Shown here: positions 1-7,517 of the stretch, one piece after another
Layout of the letters: each line of letters starts with the position of its first letter
Position numbering within the stretch: the first letter of the stretch is position 1
Assembly (NCBI GenBank): GCA_910588455.1
Contig: CAJUPG010000059.1
Span: forward strand, 1-13,095
Length of the DNA: 13,095 nucleotides
Source: an uncultured Oscillospiraceae bacterium
GTDB lineage: Bacteria; Bacillota; Clostridia; Oscillospirales; Oscillospiraceae
Direction: 5' to 3'
The notes under the pieces: generated by a model
Databases searched by the model: none
What the model saw: the letters and a program-made list of their open reading frames with translations, nothing else
Told to the model about the DNA's origin: nothing
Program-made: the position numbers and the translations under genes

Positions 1-1170
1 TTCCACTCCATCATCTGGCCCGCCATGCTCATGAGCCTGGGCGAGCCCCTGCCCAAAAAGGTGTTCGGCCACGGATGGCTGCTGCTGGACGGGGGCAAGA
101 TGTCCAAGTCCAAGGGCAATGTGGTGGATCCCTACCTGCTGGCGGAAAAGTTCGGGGTGGACGCGCTGCGATTCTTCCTGCTGCGTACCTTCCCCTTCGG
201 CTCCGACGGCAGCTTCTCCAACGAGCTGCTGATTCAGACCATCAATGTGGACTTGGCCAACGATTTGGGCAATCTCCTCTCCCGCACCGTCTCCATGGTG
301 GGCAAATATTTCGGCGAGCAGCTGCCCGCCGGGCAGCTGGCCGCGGAAGAGATGGACCGGGACCTGGTATCCCTGGGGACCGGTCTGCGGGACAAATTTG
401 CCCAGGAGATGGACCGCTATGCCCCTCACAAGGCCCTGGACGAAATTTTCAAAGTGATCCAGCGGGCCAACAAGTATATTGACGAAAACGCCCCCTGGGT
501 GCTGGCCAAGGACATGGAGGCCAACGGTCCCCGGCTGGCCTGCGTTCTGTACAACCTGCTGGAGACGTTGCGGGTATGCGCCATTCTGCTCACCCCCTTC
601 ATGCCCGAGAGCATGGACAAGCTCTTCGCCCAGATTGGCGCGGAACGCCCCCTCCAGACCTGGGAGAGCACCGGAACCTGGGGAGCCCTGCCCAAAACTG
701 TGTCCGTCCGCAAGGGGGAGAACCTGTTCCCCCGGATCGACATGGACAAGGCCCTGGAGGAACTGGAGCAGGCCGCCCAGGCGGCGAAAAAAGCCGCTCT
801 CCCCGCCCTGGAGGTGGAGCCCCAGCTCCAGGAGCCGGTGGATTTCGACACCTTCTGCAAATCCGATTTCCGGGCGGTGAAGGTAAAGGCCTGCGAAGCG
901 GTGAAGAAGTCCGCCAAGCTGCTGAAGTTTACCCTGGACGACGGCACCGGCACGGACCGGCAGATTCTGTCCGGCATCGCCATGTGGTACAAGCCGGAGG
1001 AGCTGGTGGGCAAAACTCTGATGGCCATTGTGAACCTGCCCCCCCGGAAAATGATGGGGCTGGAATCCAACGGAATGCTGATCTCCGCCGTCCACACGGA
1101 ACAGGGAGAGGAGCGCCTCAACCTGATTATGCTGGATGATCAGATCCCCGCGGGGGCAAAAATGTGCTGA
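1..1170 (+). CDS. metG: Methionine--tRNA ligase, C-terminal part (5' end outside window)
   Basis: Charges tRNA(Met) with methionine in the cytoplasm. The reading frame is open from base 1, so the Rossmann catalytic core and its HIGH motif lie upstream of the window; 389 residues are visible. The class I signature KMSKS is at about fragment residues 33-37, in the context GWLLLDGGKMSKSKGN, which is typical of MetG. An alpha-helical anticodon-binding region follows, with a Lys/Ala-rich linker at about 250-275. The last ~110 residues (from DFDTFCKSDFRAVKV to the end) form the Trbp111/EMAP-II-like tRNA-binding OB domain, with the NLPPRKMMGLESNGM segment characteristic of it. This longer, dimerising MetG form is common in Firmicutes. 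The stop codon is followed at once by a strong terminator. No anomaly seen; confident. Confidence 0.97.
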   Translation, partial: FHSIIWPAMLMSLGEPLPKKVFGHGWLLLDGGKMSKSKGNVVDPYLLAEKFGVDALRFFLLRTFPFGSDGSFSNELLIQTINVDLANDLGNLLSRTVSMVGKYFGEQLPAGQLAAEEMDRDLVSLGTGLRDKFAQEMDRYAPHKALDEIFKVIQRANKYIDENAPWVLAKDMEANGPRLACVLYNLLETLRVCAILLTPFMPESMDKLFAQIGAERPLQTWESTGTWGALPKTVSVRKGENLFPRIDMDKALEELEQAAQAAKKAALPALEVEPQLQEPVDFDTFCKSDFRAVKVKACEAVKKSAKLLKFTLDDGTGTDRQILSGIAMWYKPEELVGKTLMAIVNLPPRKMMGLESNGMLISAVHTEQGEERLNLIMLDDQIPAGAKMC

Positions 1171-1212
1171 AAAAAGGACCGCCTTTCCTAGTGGAAAGGC
1201 GGTCTCTTTTTC
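1171..1212. terminator. Bidirectional intrinsic terminator between metG and the convergent operon
   Basis: A perfect 12-bp GC-rich stem (1177-1188 pairing with 1193-1204) has a 4-base loop (tagt). It is followed on the plus strand by a T-rich tract (1205-1211) and preceded by an A-run (1170-1175) that becomes a T6 tract on the minus strand. It can therefore end both metG and the minus-strand operon, whose last stop codon starts at 1213. Confidence 0.93.
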
Positions 1213-2251
1213 ACTTCTCAGCCCGGGCCATCGCCAGCTGGAAGTCCTTCTGATCCTGGAAGATTTCCTGCTTGTAGGGATTGCGCTTTAACTCAATGGA
1301 GCGCTTGATAATAATCGCCAGCACCACCACGTTGACAAACAGCGCCAGCACGGCCACTACGCCCTGCATGGTGGGGTCGGCGGCCCCGGGCCGCACCGCC
1401 GGATTCATCACGCCCTCGGCGTACAGCACCGGCAGCACGGCGAATCGGCCCTCGTCCTGGAACAGGGGAAATACCTGGGCGAACATACACCACAGGGCCA
1501 GGGTATTGGCCCGGTTCTGAATCCAGCCGCCCTTGTTCCACAGGGCGTTGGCAAAGGTGGGAGCCAGCAGCAGGGCCAGCCCGCAGTACCAGGCGTGGGT
1601 GGGCAGGTTGTTGTAGGTATACTCAAAGTTCCACAGATCATAGGCCAGAATATACAGGAACGTCATATCCGGCCAGAGCATATCCTTGTGGTCCCGGGAG
1701 GTGTAAATTCCCCACCAGCCGGTCATGCAGAAGATATTCAGGATGCCGGCAATTCCGTTGACCCAGTTCCACCAGCCGCCGTACAGCCACACGTTTTCGC
1801 TGGACAGCCACCAGCGGTCTCCATACTGCGCCATCGCCATCAGGCCCTTGATTCCGGACTCAAAGTCGCTGACCACGGCAATCAGAATGTTGATGGCCAC
1901 GATCACAAAGGGGAATGCCTTGAACCACTGGGTTTTGCCCACGCTCCACTTATATTTGAGCATCATGAAGCCGATGCACCCGGCGGTGGCGGCGTACAGC
2001 TTGGCATAGTGGAACCAGCTGTTCATATGGGTATAGGTCTGGTTGTTCAGCGCCCAATCCATCCCCATAGCCGCGCACACATAGATGGCAATAAAGTACA
2101 CCGTAAGCGCCCCGGGCAGCACCAGAAAGCAGAAAATGCCCCCCTGCCTGCTCCGCCGGGCCACCTCATTGGCCAGCACCAGGGCCGTGAATACCAGCAG
2201 CCAGCCCAGCAGCTGCCAGCCTGCGCCGTCTCCATACACTTGAAATAACAT
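1211..2251 (-). CDS. Tryptophan-rich polytopic membrane protein of unknown function (possibly DUF5692 family)
   Basis: I do not recognise a function. The 346-residue product is an integral membrane protein with about eight or nine hydrophobic segments, near residues 13-30, 37-62, 84-99, 112-129, 162-182, 193-207, 221-238, 248-264 and 296-315, and a charged tail after 316. It holds about 20 tryptophans, several clustered (WW at 147-148, WWNW at 160-163, WW at 179-180), which is unusually many. There is no Walker box, CxxC or transporter signature. The size and WW-rich pattern recall the uncharacterised DUF5692 family, but that is from memory and not checked. The ATG is supported by an AAAGGAAG ribosome site 8 bases upstream. 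It is the last gene of the operon, 24 bases after hypB, and ends at the shared terminator. Its position suggests a membrane partner of the flavoprotein or of nickel handling; that is inference only. Confidence 0.85.
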   Translation of the reverse strand: MLFQVYGDGAGWQLLGWLLVFTALVLANEVARRSRQGGIFCFLVLPGALTVYFIAIYVCAAMGMDWALNNQTYTHMNSWFHYAKLYAATAGCIGFMMLKYKWSVGKTQWFKAFPFVIVAINILIAVVSDFESGIKGLMAMAQYGDRWWLSSENVWLYGGWWNWVNGIAGILNIFCMTGWWGIYTSRDHKDMLWPDMTFLYILAYDLWNFEYTYNNLPTHAWYCGLALLLAPTFANALWNKGGWIQNRANTLALWCMFAQVFPLFQDEGRFAVLPVLYAEGVMNPAVRPGAADPTMQGVVAVLALFVNVVVLAIIIKRSIELKRNPYKQEIFQDQKDFQLAMARAEK

Positions 2252-2275
2252 CGTACATTCTTCCTTTCTCTTGGA

Positions 2276-2941
2276 TTAGTGCCAGGCCTCCGCCTGGTCC
2301 TTCAGCCACCGGGTCCAGGCCTCGATCCCCTGGCCGGTCTTGGCGCAGATGGGAAAAATCTCCAGCCTGGGGTTGCGGCGGCGGGCATACTCCCGCACCT
2401 TGTCCAGATCAAAGTCAAAATACGGCAGTACATCGATTTTGTTAATCAGCAGCACGTCGCATACGGTGAAAATCAGGGGATATTTCAGCGGCTTGTCGTG
2501 GCCCTCCGGGACGGACAGGATCATGGCGTTTTTCACCGCGCCGGTGTCGAACTCGGCGGGGCACACCAGATTGCCCACGTTTTCCAGCACCACCAAATCC
2601 AGGTCCGCCGTCCCCAGCTCGTTGAGCCCCTGCTCCGTCATGCCCGCATCCAGGTGACACATCCCGCCGGTGTGGAGCTGGATGCTTCGCACCCCCGCCC
2701 CGGCCACCGCGCGGGCGTCCACGTCGGAGTCAATGTCCGCCTCCATCACCCCTATGCGCATCTGGTCCCTCAGGGCCTCGATGGTCCGCAGCAGAGTGGT
2801 GGTCTTACCCGCCCCCGGGGAGGACATCAGGTTCAGCAGAAAGGTTCCTTCCTCCTTCAGCCGGGCCCGGACCCGGTCCGCCTCCCGGTCGTTGTCCGCA
2901 AAAACGCTCTGCTTGATTTCAATTACTTTAAACTGATCCAT
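2276..2941 (-). CDS. hypB: Hydrogenase/urease nickel incorporation GTPase HypB
   Basis: SIMIBI-class G3E GTPase that binds nickel and, with HypA, passes it to a nickel enzyme (usually [NiFe]-hydrogenase, in some bacteria urease) in the cytoplasm. Walker A SSPGAGKTT is at residues 40-48. The inter-subunit metal site is complete: Cys95-His96 in GGMCHLD and Cys127 in ENVGNLVCP. The base-recognition motif NKID is at 167-170. The 221-residue length fits the short form: the N-terminal CxxCGC nickel site of E. coli HypB and a His-rich storage tract are both absent. I chose the ATG at 2941 because a GAGG lies 10 bases upstream; an in-frame GTG at 2950 overlaps the hypA stop and is too close to that site. 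The start is 2 bases after the hypA stop, which implies translational coupling. Confidence 0.96.
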   Translation of the reverse strand: MDQFKVIEIKQSVFADNDREADRVRARLKEEGTFLLNLMSSPGAGKTTTLLRTIEALRDQMRIGVMEADIDSDVDARAVAGAGVRSIQLHTGGMCHLDAGMTEQGLNELGTADLDLVVLENVGNLVCPAEFDTGAVKNAMILSVPEGHDKPLKYPLIFTVCDVLLINKIDVLPYFDFDLDKVREYARRRNPRLEIFPICAKTGQGIEAWTRWLKDQAEAWH

Positions 2942-2943
2942 AT

Positions 2944-3288
2944 TCAGCACGCCTCAATTTCTTTCAGTTCGATCTCATTGCCCCGGGCCAGCCAGGTGTT
3001 CTCGCTGCCGCAGTAGGGGCAGATCCGCCCCTGGGGCACGGTGGGATAGGTTTCCCGGCAGTCTCCGCACTGGGTCACCGCGGGGATGGTCTCCAAAACC
3101 AGCCTGGCCCCGGACATCCGGGCGGTCTTTTTCACCGCCCAATCCCAGCAGGAGGTCAGCTCCCGGGGCACCACTCCGGACACCTCCCCCAGCTCCAGGG
3201 TCACCGAAGCGATTTTTTGGACCTGGTTCTCGTCCGCCACCCGCTCCAGCAGATCAATCATGTGAAATACAATACCCAACTCGTGCAT
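2944..3288 (-). CDS. hypA: Nickel/zinc metallochaperone HypA
   Basis: Small nickel metallochaperone that works with HypB to load nickel into a hydrogenase or another nickel enzyme. The 114-residue product has the normal family length. It starts MHE, where His2 and the amino terminus form the Ni(II) site. Two CxxC pairs (Cys74/Cys77 and Cys90/Cys93, in CGDC and CPYCGS) form the structural zinc knuckle. The start is 3 bases after the stop of the upstream flavoprotein, with an AGGAAAG site a little farther upstream than usual, so expression is probably coupled to that gene. It is the only nickel-related neighbour besides hypB; hypC, D, E and F are not in the window. Identification is secure, the client enzyme is unknown. 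Confidence 0.96.
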   Translation of the reverse strand: MHELGIVFHMIDLLERVADENQVQKIASVTLELGEVSGVVPRELTSCWDWAVKKTARMSGARLVLETIPAVTQCGDCRETYPTVPQGRICPYCGSENTWLARGNEIELKEIEAC

Positions 3289-3291
3289 ACT

Positions 3292-6087
3292 TCAGGACTC
3301 TTTCCTGGTAAATTTAATCTTCATGGCCCGTTTCGCCATGTAGGGCAGAATGGCCTTCATCTTGTCCTCTGCCTTCACCATCGTGCTGCATTCGGGCCGC
3401 TGGCGGCTCAGGTGGATGGCGTCAAAGCCGCATTTGGTGGTGCACAGGCCGCAGCCGATGCACTTGTTGGGGTCGGCGATGGAGGCCCCGCAGCCCAGGC
3501 ACCGGGCGGTCTCCGCCTTGACCTGCTCCTCCGTGAAGGGCTTTCTCGCCTCCCGGAAGGATTTTTTCCAGTCCGCTGTATCCTCCATCCCGGGAATCTG
3601 CCGCTGGGTGGTGTCGTAGTGGAGGTCAATCAGGGCCTTTTCCTTGTCCAGCTCGATGAACTGCCGGCGGTTGCGGCCGATGGTCAGACTGGTGTTGGGC
3701 TGGACGAAGCGGTGGATGGACACGGCCCCCTCCTTGCCCGCGGCAATGGCGTCAATGGCGAACTTGGGCCCGGTGTACACGTCGCCCCCCACAAACACGT
3801 CGGACTGGGCGGTCTGATAGGTCAGCGGATCGGCCACGGCCCCGTTTCCGCGGCCCAGCTCCACAGCGCTGCCCTCCAGCAGCCCGCCCCACTGGACGGT
3901 CTGGCCGATGGAGAAGATCACCTGCTCACAGGCCACGGTCTGGGTGTCGTTCTCGTCATACGCCGGGGCGAAGCGGCCCTGCCCGTCCCACACCTGAGTG
4001 CAGCGCTTGAGCACAAGGCCGGTCACCTTCCCGTTCTCCGTCAGCACCTCTTTCGGACCCCAGCCGCACTGGATGGAGACATTCTCCTCCTCCGCCTCCG
4101 CAATCTCCTCCAGAGAGGCGGGCATCTTGTCCCGGGGCTCCAGGCAGAACATACTCACGCTGTCCGCCCCGCACCGTCCGGCCGTCCGGGCCGCGTCGAT
4201 GGCCACGTTGCCGCCGCCTACCACCACGGTCCTGCCCTGCACGGGGTAAGGCTCGCCGCCTCCCGCCGCGCCCAGGAAGTTTATGGCGGTTATCACGCCC
4301 TGGGCGTCCTGCCCGGGGATATCGGGCAGACGCCCTCCCTGGCAGCCGATGGCGATGTAGAAGGCCCTGTACCCCTCCTGGCGCAGCTGATCCAGGGTCA
4401 CGTCTTTGCCCACCTCCACGCCGCACCGGATCTCCACGCCCAAAAGCTTAATGACGTCAATCTCCGCGTCCAGAACGTTTTTCTCCAGCTTGAAGCTGGG
4501 GATGCCGTAGCGAAGCATACCGCCGGGCTTCTCGTTCTTCTCAAACACCGTGGGCTTGTAGCCCTTCTCCGCCAGATAGAAGGCACAGCTCAGGCCGGCG
4601 GGGCCCGCGCCGATGATGGCGATTTTTTCCTCAAAGCCCCCCACTACCTTGGGAATCACCGGTTCTGGGACAAAGCGGTCGTTTTCAAACAGCTCCTGCT
4701 GGGCGATGAACTTTTTCACCTCGTCGATGGCCACCGCCTGGTCGATGGTTCCCCGGGTACAGGCCTCCTCACAGCGGCGGTTGCAGATCCGGCCGCACAC
4801 GGCGGGGAAGGGATTCTCCCGCTTGATGAGCTGAAGGGCCTCCCGGTATTTGCCCTGGGCCGCCAGCTTCAGATAGCCCTGGACGGCGATGTGGGCGGGA
4901 CAGGCGGTTTTACAGGGGGAGGTGCCCGTCTCGTGGCAGTTGATCCGGTTTTTATCCCGGTAGTCCACCGTCCACTTGTCCGGTCCCCACTTCACTGCGT
5001 CGGGCAGCTCCTGCCGGGGATAGACCACAGGGCCGTCCTTGGTGCACAGCTTCTGGCCCAGCTTCACCGCCCCGGCGGGGCACACCTCCACGCACCGGCC
5101 GCAGGCCACGCAGTTTTCCGGGTTAACCTCTGCCACATAGGCGGAGCGGCTCATGTTGGGGGTGTTGAACAGCTGGCTTGTGCGCAGGGCGTTGCACACG
5201 TTTACGTTGCAGTTGCAGATGGCGAAAATTTTCTGCTCCCCGTCAATGTTGGTAATCTGGTGGACAAAGCCGTTGTCCTCCGCCTTTTGGAAGATGGCCA
5301 GGGCCTCCTCCTTGGTGATGTACCGGCCCCGCTGGGTCTCTACCACATAGTCGGCCATATCGCCCACGGCGATGCACCAGTCCTCCGGATCATCGCCGCA
5401 GCCCTCTCCCATAACCGCCCGGCTGGCCCGGCAGGAGCACATACTGGCGGCATACTTGCCCTGGTACTTGTCCAGCCAGTAGGAGATATGTTCCAGGCTG
5501 ATGGACTGGTTTTCCGTTCCGATGGCCTGTTCCACCGGGATCACGTGCATCCCAATGCCCGCCCCTCCGGGGGGGACCATGGGGGTGATCTTTTCCAGGG
5601 GCAGGAAGGTCATCCGCTCGAAGAAGGCGGTCACCTCCGGGTGCTCCTCCATCTGGGATTTGCGCATATTGAAAAACTCTGCGCTTCCCGGCACAAACTG
5701 GGGCAGAATGTAGCGCTTTTCGTGGTTTGGGTTCTTGCCGTCCAGATTCTCCCAGTTATATTCAATCAGGCCCACCCAGGCCATTTCGTCCAGCAGCTTT
5801 TGCAGCGCCTGTTCCTCCATGCCGGTGAGCTTCTGCATCTGCTGGAAGGTTTTCGGCTTGCGCACCCCCATTTTCAGGGCCACATCGGCCATCTCGTCGG
5901 TGACGCAGCCGGCCAGTCCCCAATACTCCGGGTCGTTTCCGGTGACGCCGTGGAGCTTGGCGGGGACCCGGTCAGTAATCATCCGCCCCAGCTTGACGAT
6001 TTTTTCCCGGGGCTTGTCCGTACGGGGGATGGCAAAGGACAACTGGCTTTCGTTCAGGGGCATCTTGGACTTGGTCTGTTCTCCCAT
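3292..6087 (-). CDS. Large multi-[4Fe-4S] GltD-like NAD(P)H/FAD oxidoreductase fused to an N-terminal ferredoxin module
   Basis: Predicted cytoplasmic flavo-iron-sulfur electron-transfer protein of 931 residues with 35 cysteines; the electron partner is unknown. In order: a winged-helix-like segment (about 60-140, ending RYILPQFVPG); a Cys-rich region with C217xC219, C230, C238 and C291xC293...C298; a CxxCxxCxxxCP ferredoxin cluster (C326, C329, C332, C336); a GltD/dihydropyrimidine-dehydrogenase-type iron-sulfur domain (C384, C392, C396, then C431, C435, C439, C443 spaced CxxxC); an FAD Rossmann motif GAGPAGLS at 493-500; an NAD(P) motif GGGNVAID at 624-631; a GGDVYTGP FAD loop near 767; and a C-terminal RCLGCG (C863, C866) plus CxxCxxCxxxC cluster (C876, C879, C882, C886). 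GltD itself is about 480 residues, so this is a large fusion. A GGGAGG site lies 9 bases before the ATG. It heads the operon with hypA, hypB and the membrane protein, with its own promoter. A bifurcating or hydrogenase-linked role is possible but unproven. Confidence 0.92.
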   Translation of the reverse strand: MGEQTKSKMPLNESQLSFAIPRTDKPREKIVKLGRMITDRVPAKLHGVTGNDPEYWGLAGCVTDEMADVALKMGVRKPKTFQQMQKLTGMEEQALQKLLDEMAWVGLIEYNWENLDGKNPNHEKRYILPQFVPGSAEFFNMRKSQMEEHPEVTAFFERMTFLPLEKITPMVPPGGAGIGMHVIPVEQAIGTENQSISLEHISYWLDKYQGKYAASMCSCRASRAVMGEGCGDDPEDWCIAVGDMADYVVETQRGRYITKEEALAIFQKAEDNGFVHQITNIDGEQKIFAICNCNVNVCNALRTSQLFNTPNMSRSAYVAEVNPENCVACGRCVEVCPAGAVKLGQKLCTKDGPVVYPRQELPDAVKWGPDKWTVDYRDKNRINCHETGTSPCKTACPAHIAVQGYLKLAAQGKYREALQLIKRENPFPAVCGRICNRRCEEACTRGTIDQAVAIDEVKKFIAQQELFENDRFVPEPVIPKVVGGFEEKIAIIGAGPAGLSCAFYLAEKGYKPTVFEKNEKPGGMLRYGIPSFKLEKNVLDAEIDVIKLLGVEIRCGVEVGKDVTLDQLRQEGYRAFYIAIGCQGGRLPDIPGQDAQGVITAINFLGAAGGGEPYPVQGRTVVVGGGNVAIDAARTAGRCGADSVSMFCLEPRDKMPASLEEIAEAEEENVSIQCGWGPKEVLTENGKVTGLVLKRCTQVWDGQGRFAPAYDENDTQTVACEQVIFSIGQTVQWGGLLEGSAVELGRGNGAVADPLTYQTAQSDVFVGGDVYTGPKFAIDAIAAGKEGAVSIHRFVQPNTSLTIGRNRRQFIELDKEKALIDLHYDTTQRQIPGMEDTADWKKSFREARKPFTEEQVKAETARCLGCGASIADPNKCIGCGLCTTKCGFDAIHLSRQRPECSTMVKAEDKMKAILPYMAKRAMKIKFTRKES

Positions 6088-6120
6088 GGTTTATTTCCTC
6101 CCTATCTTTTAACTTGTATC

Positions 6121-6156
6121 CGGTTCTATTTTATGCTATTTTAAAGAGTATGTAAA
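6121..6156 (-). promoter_or_regulatory. Predicted sigma-A promoter of the flavoprotein-hypA-hypB operon
   Basis: On the minus strand, TTTACA (6156-6151, 5 of 6 consensus) and TAAAAT (6133-6128, 5 of 6) are separated by 17 bases. Transcription would start near 6121, giving a leader of about 34 bases before the ATG at 6087, with the GGGAGG ribosome site at 6102-6097. Confidence 0.72.
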
Positions 6157-6189
6157 TAGAATTTTCTCATCTTGTTCTTCAAGTTCGCA

Positions 6190-6218
6190 TTGCAAAATTG
6201 CATAGGGCACACTATAAT
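6190..6218 (+). promoter_or_regulatory. Predicted sigma-A promoter of the PHP phosphatase-rpiB-glpK operon
   Basis: TTGCAA (6190-6195, 4 of 6) and a perfect TATAAT (6213-6218) are 17 bases apart. The expected start is near 6225, about 30 bases before the ATG at 6255. It is divergent from the flavoprotein promoter, whose -35 lies about 34 bases away. Confidence 0.72.
6191..6202. repeat. Short palindrome overlapping the -35 box (possible operator)
   Basis: TGCAA-AA-TTGCA is a perfect 5-2-5 inverted repeat that covers the -35 element and the start of the spacer of the plus-strand promoter. A repressor bound here would block that promoter. It is short and A/T-rich, so it may be chance. Confidence 0.3.
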
Positions 6219-6254
6219 AAACTCTGCAAGATTCCACACGTCAGGAGGCATTTT

Positions 6255-7058
6255 ATGTATCTCGTCGATTTCCACACCCACTCCCTCTGTTCCCCGGACA
6301 GCGACGCCCCTCTGGCGGATATGGTCCGGGCGGCGGCGGACGCGGGCCTGTCGCAGCTGTGCACCACCGACCACTTTGATCTGCTCGCCGATTTCGGCGG
6401 TCCGGCAGAGGACCCCGACTGGGGGGCCATCACCGGACAGTATGAGCAGGTTCTCCGGGCGCTCCCCAGGGGGGTAACCCTGCGGCTTGGCCTGGAGTTG
6501 GGCAGCGGACATCTGGATCTGGACCGGGCCCGCCGGGTACTGTCCCAGGCCCCTCTGGACTTTGTTCTGGGCTCCGTCCACAACCAGAGCCCGGAGGCCG
6601 GGGGCACCGACTTCTACTTTCTAAAATATGACTCTCCCGCCTTCTGTTATGACTCTTTGGATAACTACTTTGCCAGCATGGCCGAGCTGGCCCCCCTGGA
6701 CTGCTACGACTCCCTGGCCCATGTGATCTATCCCCTGCGCTATATGTGCCGCCGGGACGGGCAGAACGTGACTCTGGACCGCTATTGGGACCGGATGGGG
6801 GACATTTTTCAAAAAGCCGCCGAAACCGGCCACGCCCTGGAGCTCAACACCGAGCGGGGCAAAACCATTGCCGACTGGAAGCCGGTGCTGGAGCTGTTCC
6901 GGGCCAGGGGCGGGGAGCTGGTGACCCTGGGCTCCGACGCCCACAGCCCCAAAGACGTGGGCAGCGGCATTGCCCAGGCCCAGGCGCTGCTCCGGGCCTG
7001 CGGCTGGAAGTATTTCACCGTCTATCAGAACCGTAAGCCACAGCAGATCAAGCTGTAA
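6255..7058 (+). CDS. PHP-domain phosphatase, HisJ/histidinol-phosphatase-like
   Basis: Predicted metal-dependent phosphoesterase of the polymerase and histidinol phosphatase (PHP) family; histidinol phosphate is the usual assignment for this subfamily. The metal ligands are all in place in the 267-residue product: HTH at residues 7-9, TTDHFD with His40, Glu81 in LELG, His109 in GSVHN, His156 in LAHVIY, and Asp228/His230 in GSDAHSP. The ATG at 6255 is preferred because AGGAGG sits at 6243-6248; an in-frame extension 19 codons upstream would begin ahead of the -10 box and so could not be transcribed from this promoter. It leads an operon with rpiB and glpK and there are no histidine-biosynthesis genes here, so the true substrate may be another phosphorylated metabolite. 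Family assignment is strong, substrate is not. Confidence 0.93.
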   Translation: MYLVDFHTHSLCSPDSDAPLADMVRAAADAGLSQLCTTDHFDLLADFGGPAEDPDWGAITGQYEQVLRALPRGVTLRLGLELGSGHLDLDRARRVLSQAPLDFVLGSVHNQSPEAGGTDFYFLKYDSPAFCYDSLDNYFASMAELAPLDCYDSLAHVIYPLRYMCRRDGQNVTLDRYWDRMGDIFQKAAETGHALELNTERGKTIADWKPVLELFRARGGELVTLGSDAHSPKDVGSGIAQAQALLRACGWKYFTVYQNRKPQQIKL

Positions 7059-7075
7059 CACAAGGGGGAACCGTA

Positions 7076-7513
7076 ATGAAAATTTCCATTGGCTGCGACC
7101 ACGGGGGCTTCGCCCTCAAACAGACTCTCCGGGATCATCTGCAGGCCCAGGGACACGAGCTTGTCGACGTAGGCTGCTACAGCCAGGACAGCTGCGACTA
7201 CCCGGACTTCGGCGCGGCGGCGGCCCGCCTGGTGGCGGAAGGCCAGTGTGCCCGGGGGATCGTCATCTGCACCACCGGCATCGGCATCTCCATTTCCGCC
7301 AACAAGGTGAAGGGGGTGCGCTGCGCCCTGTGCGGCGAGCCCCTCTCCGCCGAAATGACCCGCCGGCACAACGACGCCAATATGCTGGCCCTGGGGGCGG
7401 GGATCACAGGCCCCAATCTGGCCAAAAAAATCGCGGATGTGTTTCTGTCCACCGAATTTGAGGGGGGCCGCCACGCCCGCCGGGTGGACAAAATGATGCA
7501 GATTGAGGGGTGA
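7076..7513 (+). CDS. rpiB: Ribose-5-phosphate isomerase B (RpiB/LacAB family)
   Basis: Interconverts ribose 5-phosphate and ribulose 5-phosphate in the non-oxidative pentose phosphate pathway, in the cytoplasm. The 145-residue length is typical. Family marks are GCDHGGFALK at residues 6-15, the catalytic Cys65 in ICTTGIGISI with the phosphate/anion-hole loop GIGISISANK, the RHND segment with His98, and the C-terminal GGRHARRVDKM phosphate-binding arginines. Some relatives isomerise galactose 6-phosphate or allose 6-phosphate, and sequence alone does not exclude this. It starts 17 bases after the PHP phosphatase behind an AGGGGGAA ribosome site, and its stop is 4 bases before the glpK ATG, so the three genes are almost certainly co-transcribed. 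Confidence 0.94.
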   Translation: MKISIGCDHGGFALKQTLRDHLQAQGHELVDVGCYSQDSCDYPDFGAAAARLVAEGQCARGIVICTTGIGISISANKVKGVRCALCGEPLSAEMTRRHNDANMLALGAGITGPNLAKKIADVFLSTEFEGGRHARRVDKMMQIEG

Positions 7514-7517
7514 CGGA

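Noticed and set aside
2279..3016. A 245-codon plus-strand frame opposite hypB/hypA
   Set aside because: Antisense to two genes with intact metal and GTP sites; no start signal or domain.
3217..6144. A 975-codon open frame on the plus strand opposite the flavoprotein gene
   Set aside because: It is antisense to a gene full of cofactor motifs, has a low-complexity Gly/His/Leu/Val-rich translation, no good ribosome site and no recognisable domain; typical antisense shadow in GC-rich DNA.
6171..6183. Small hairpin CTTG-N5-CAAG between the divergent promoters
   Set aside because: A 4-bp stem is too short to be distinguished from chance in an A/T-rich spacer.
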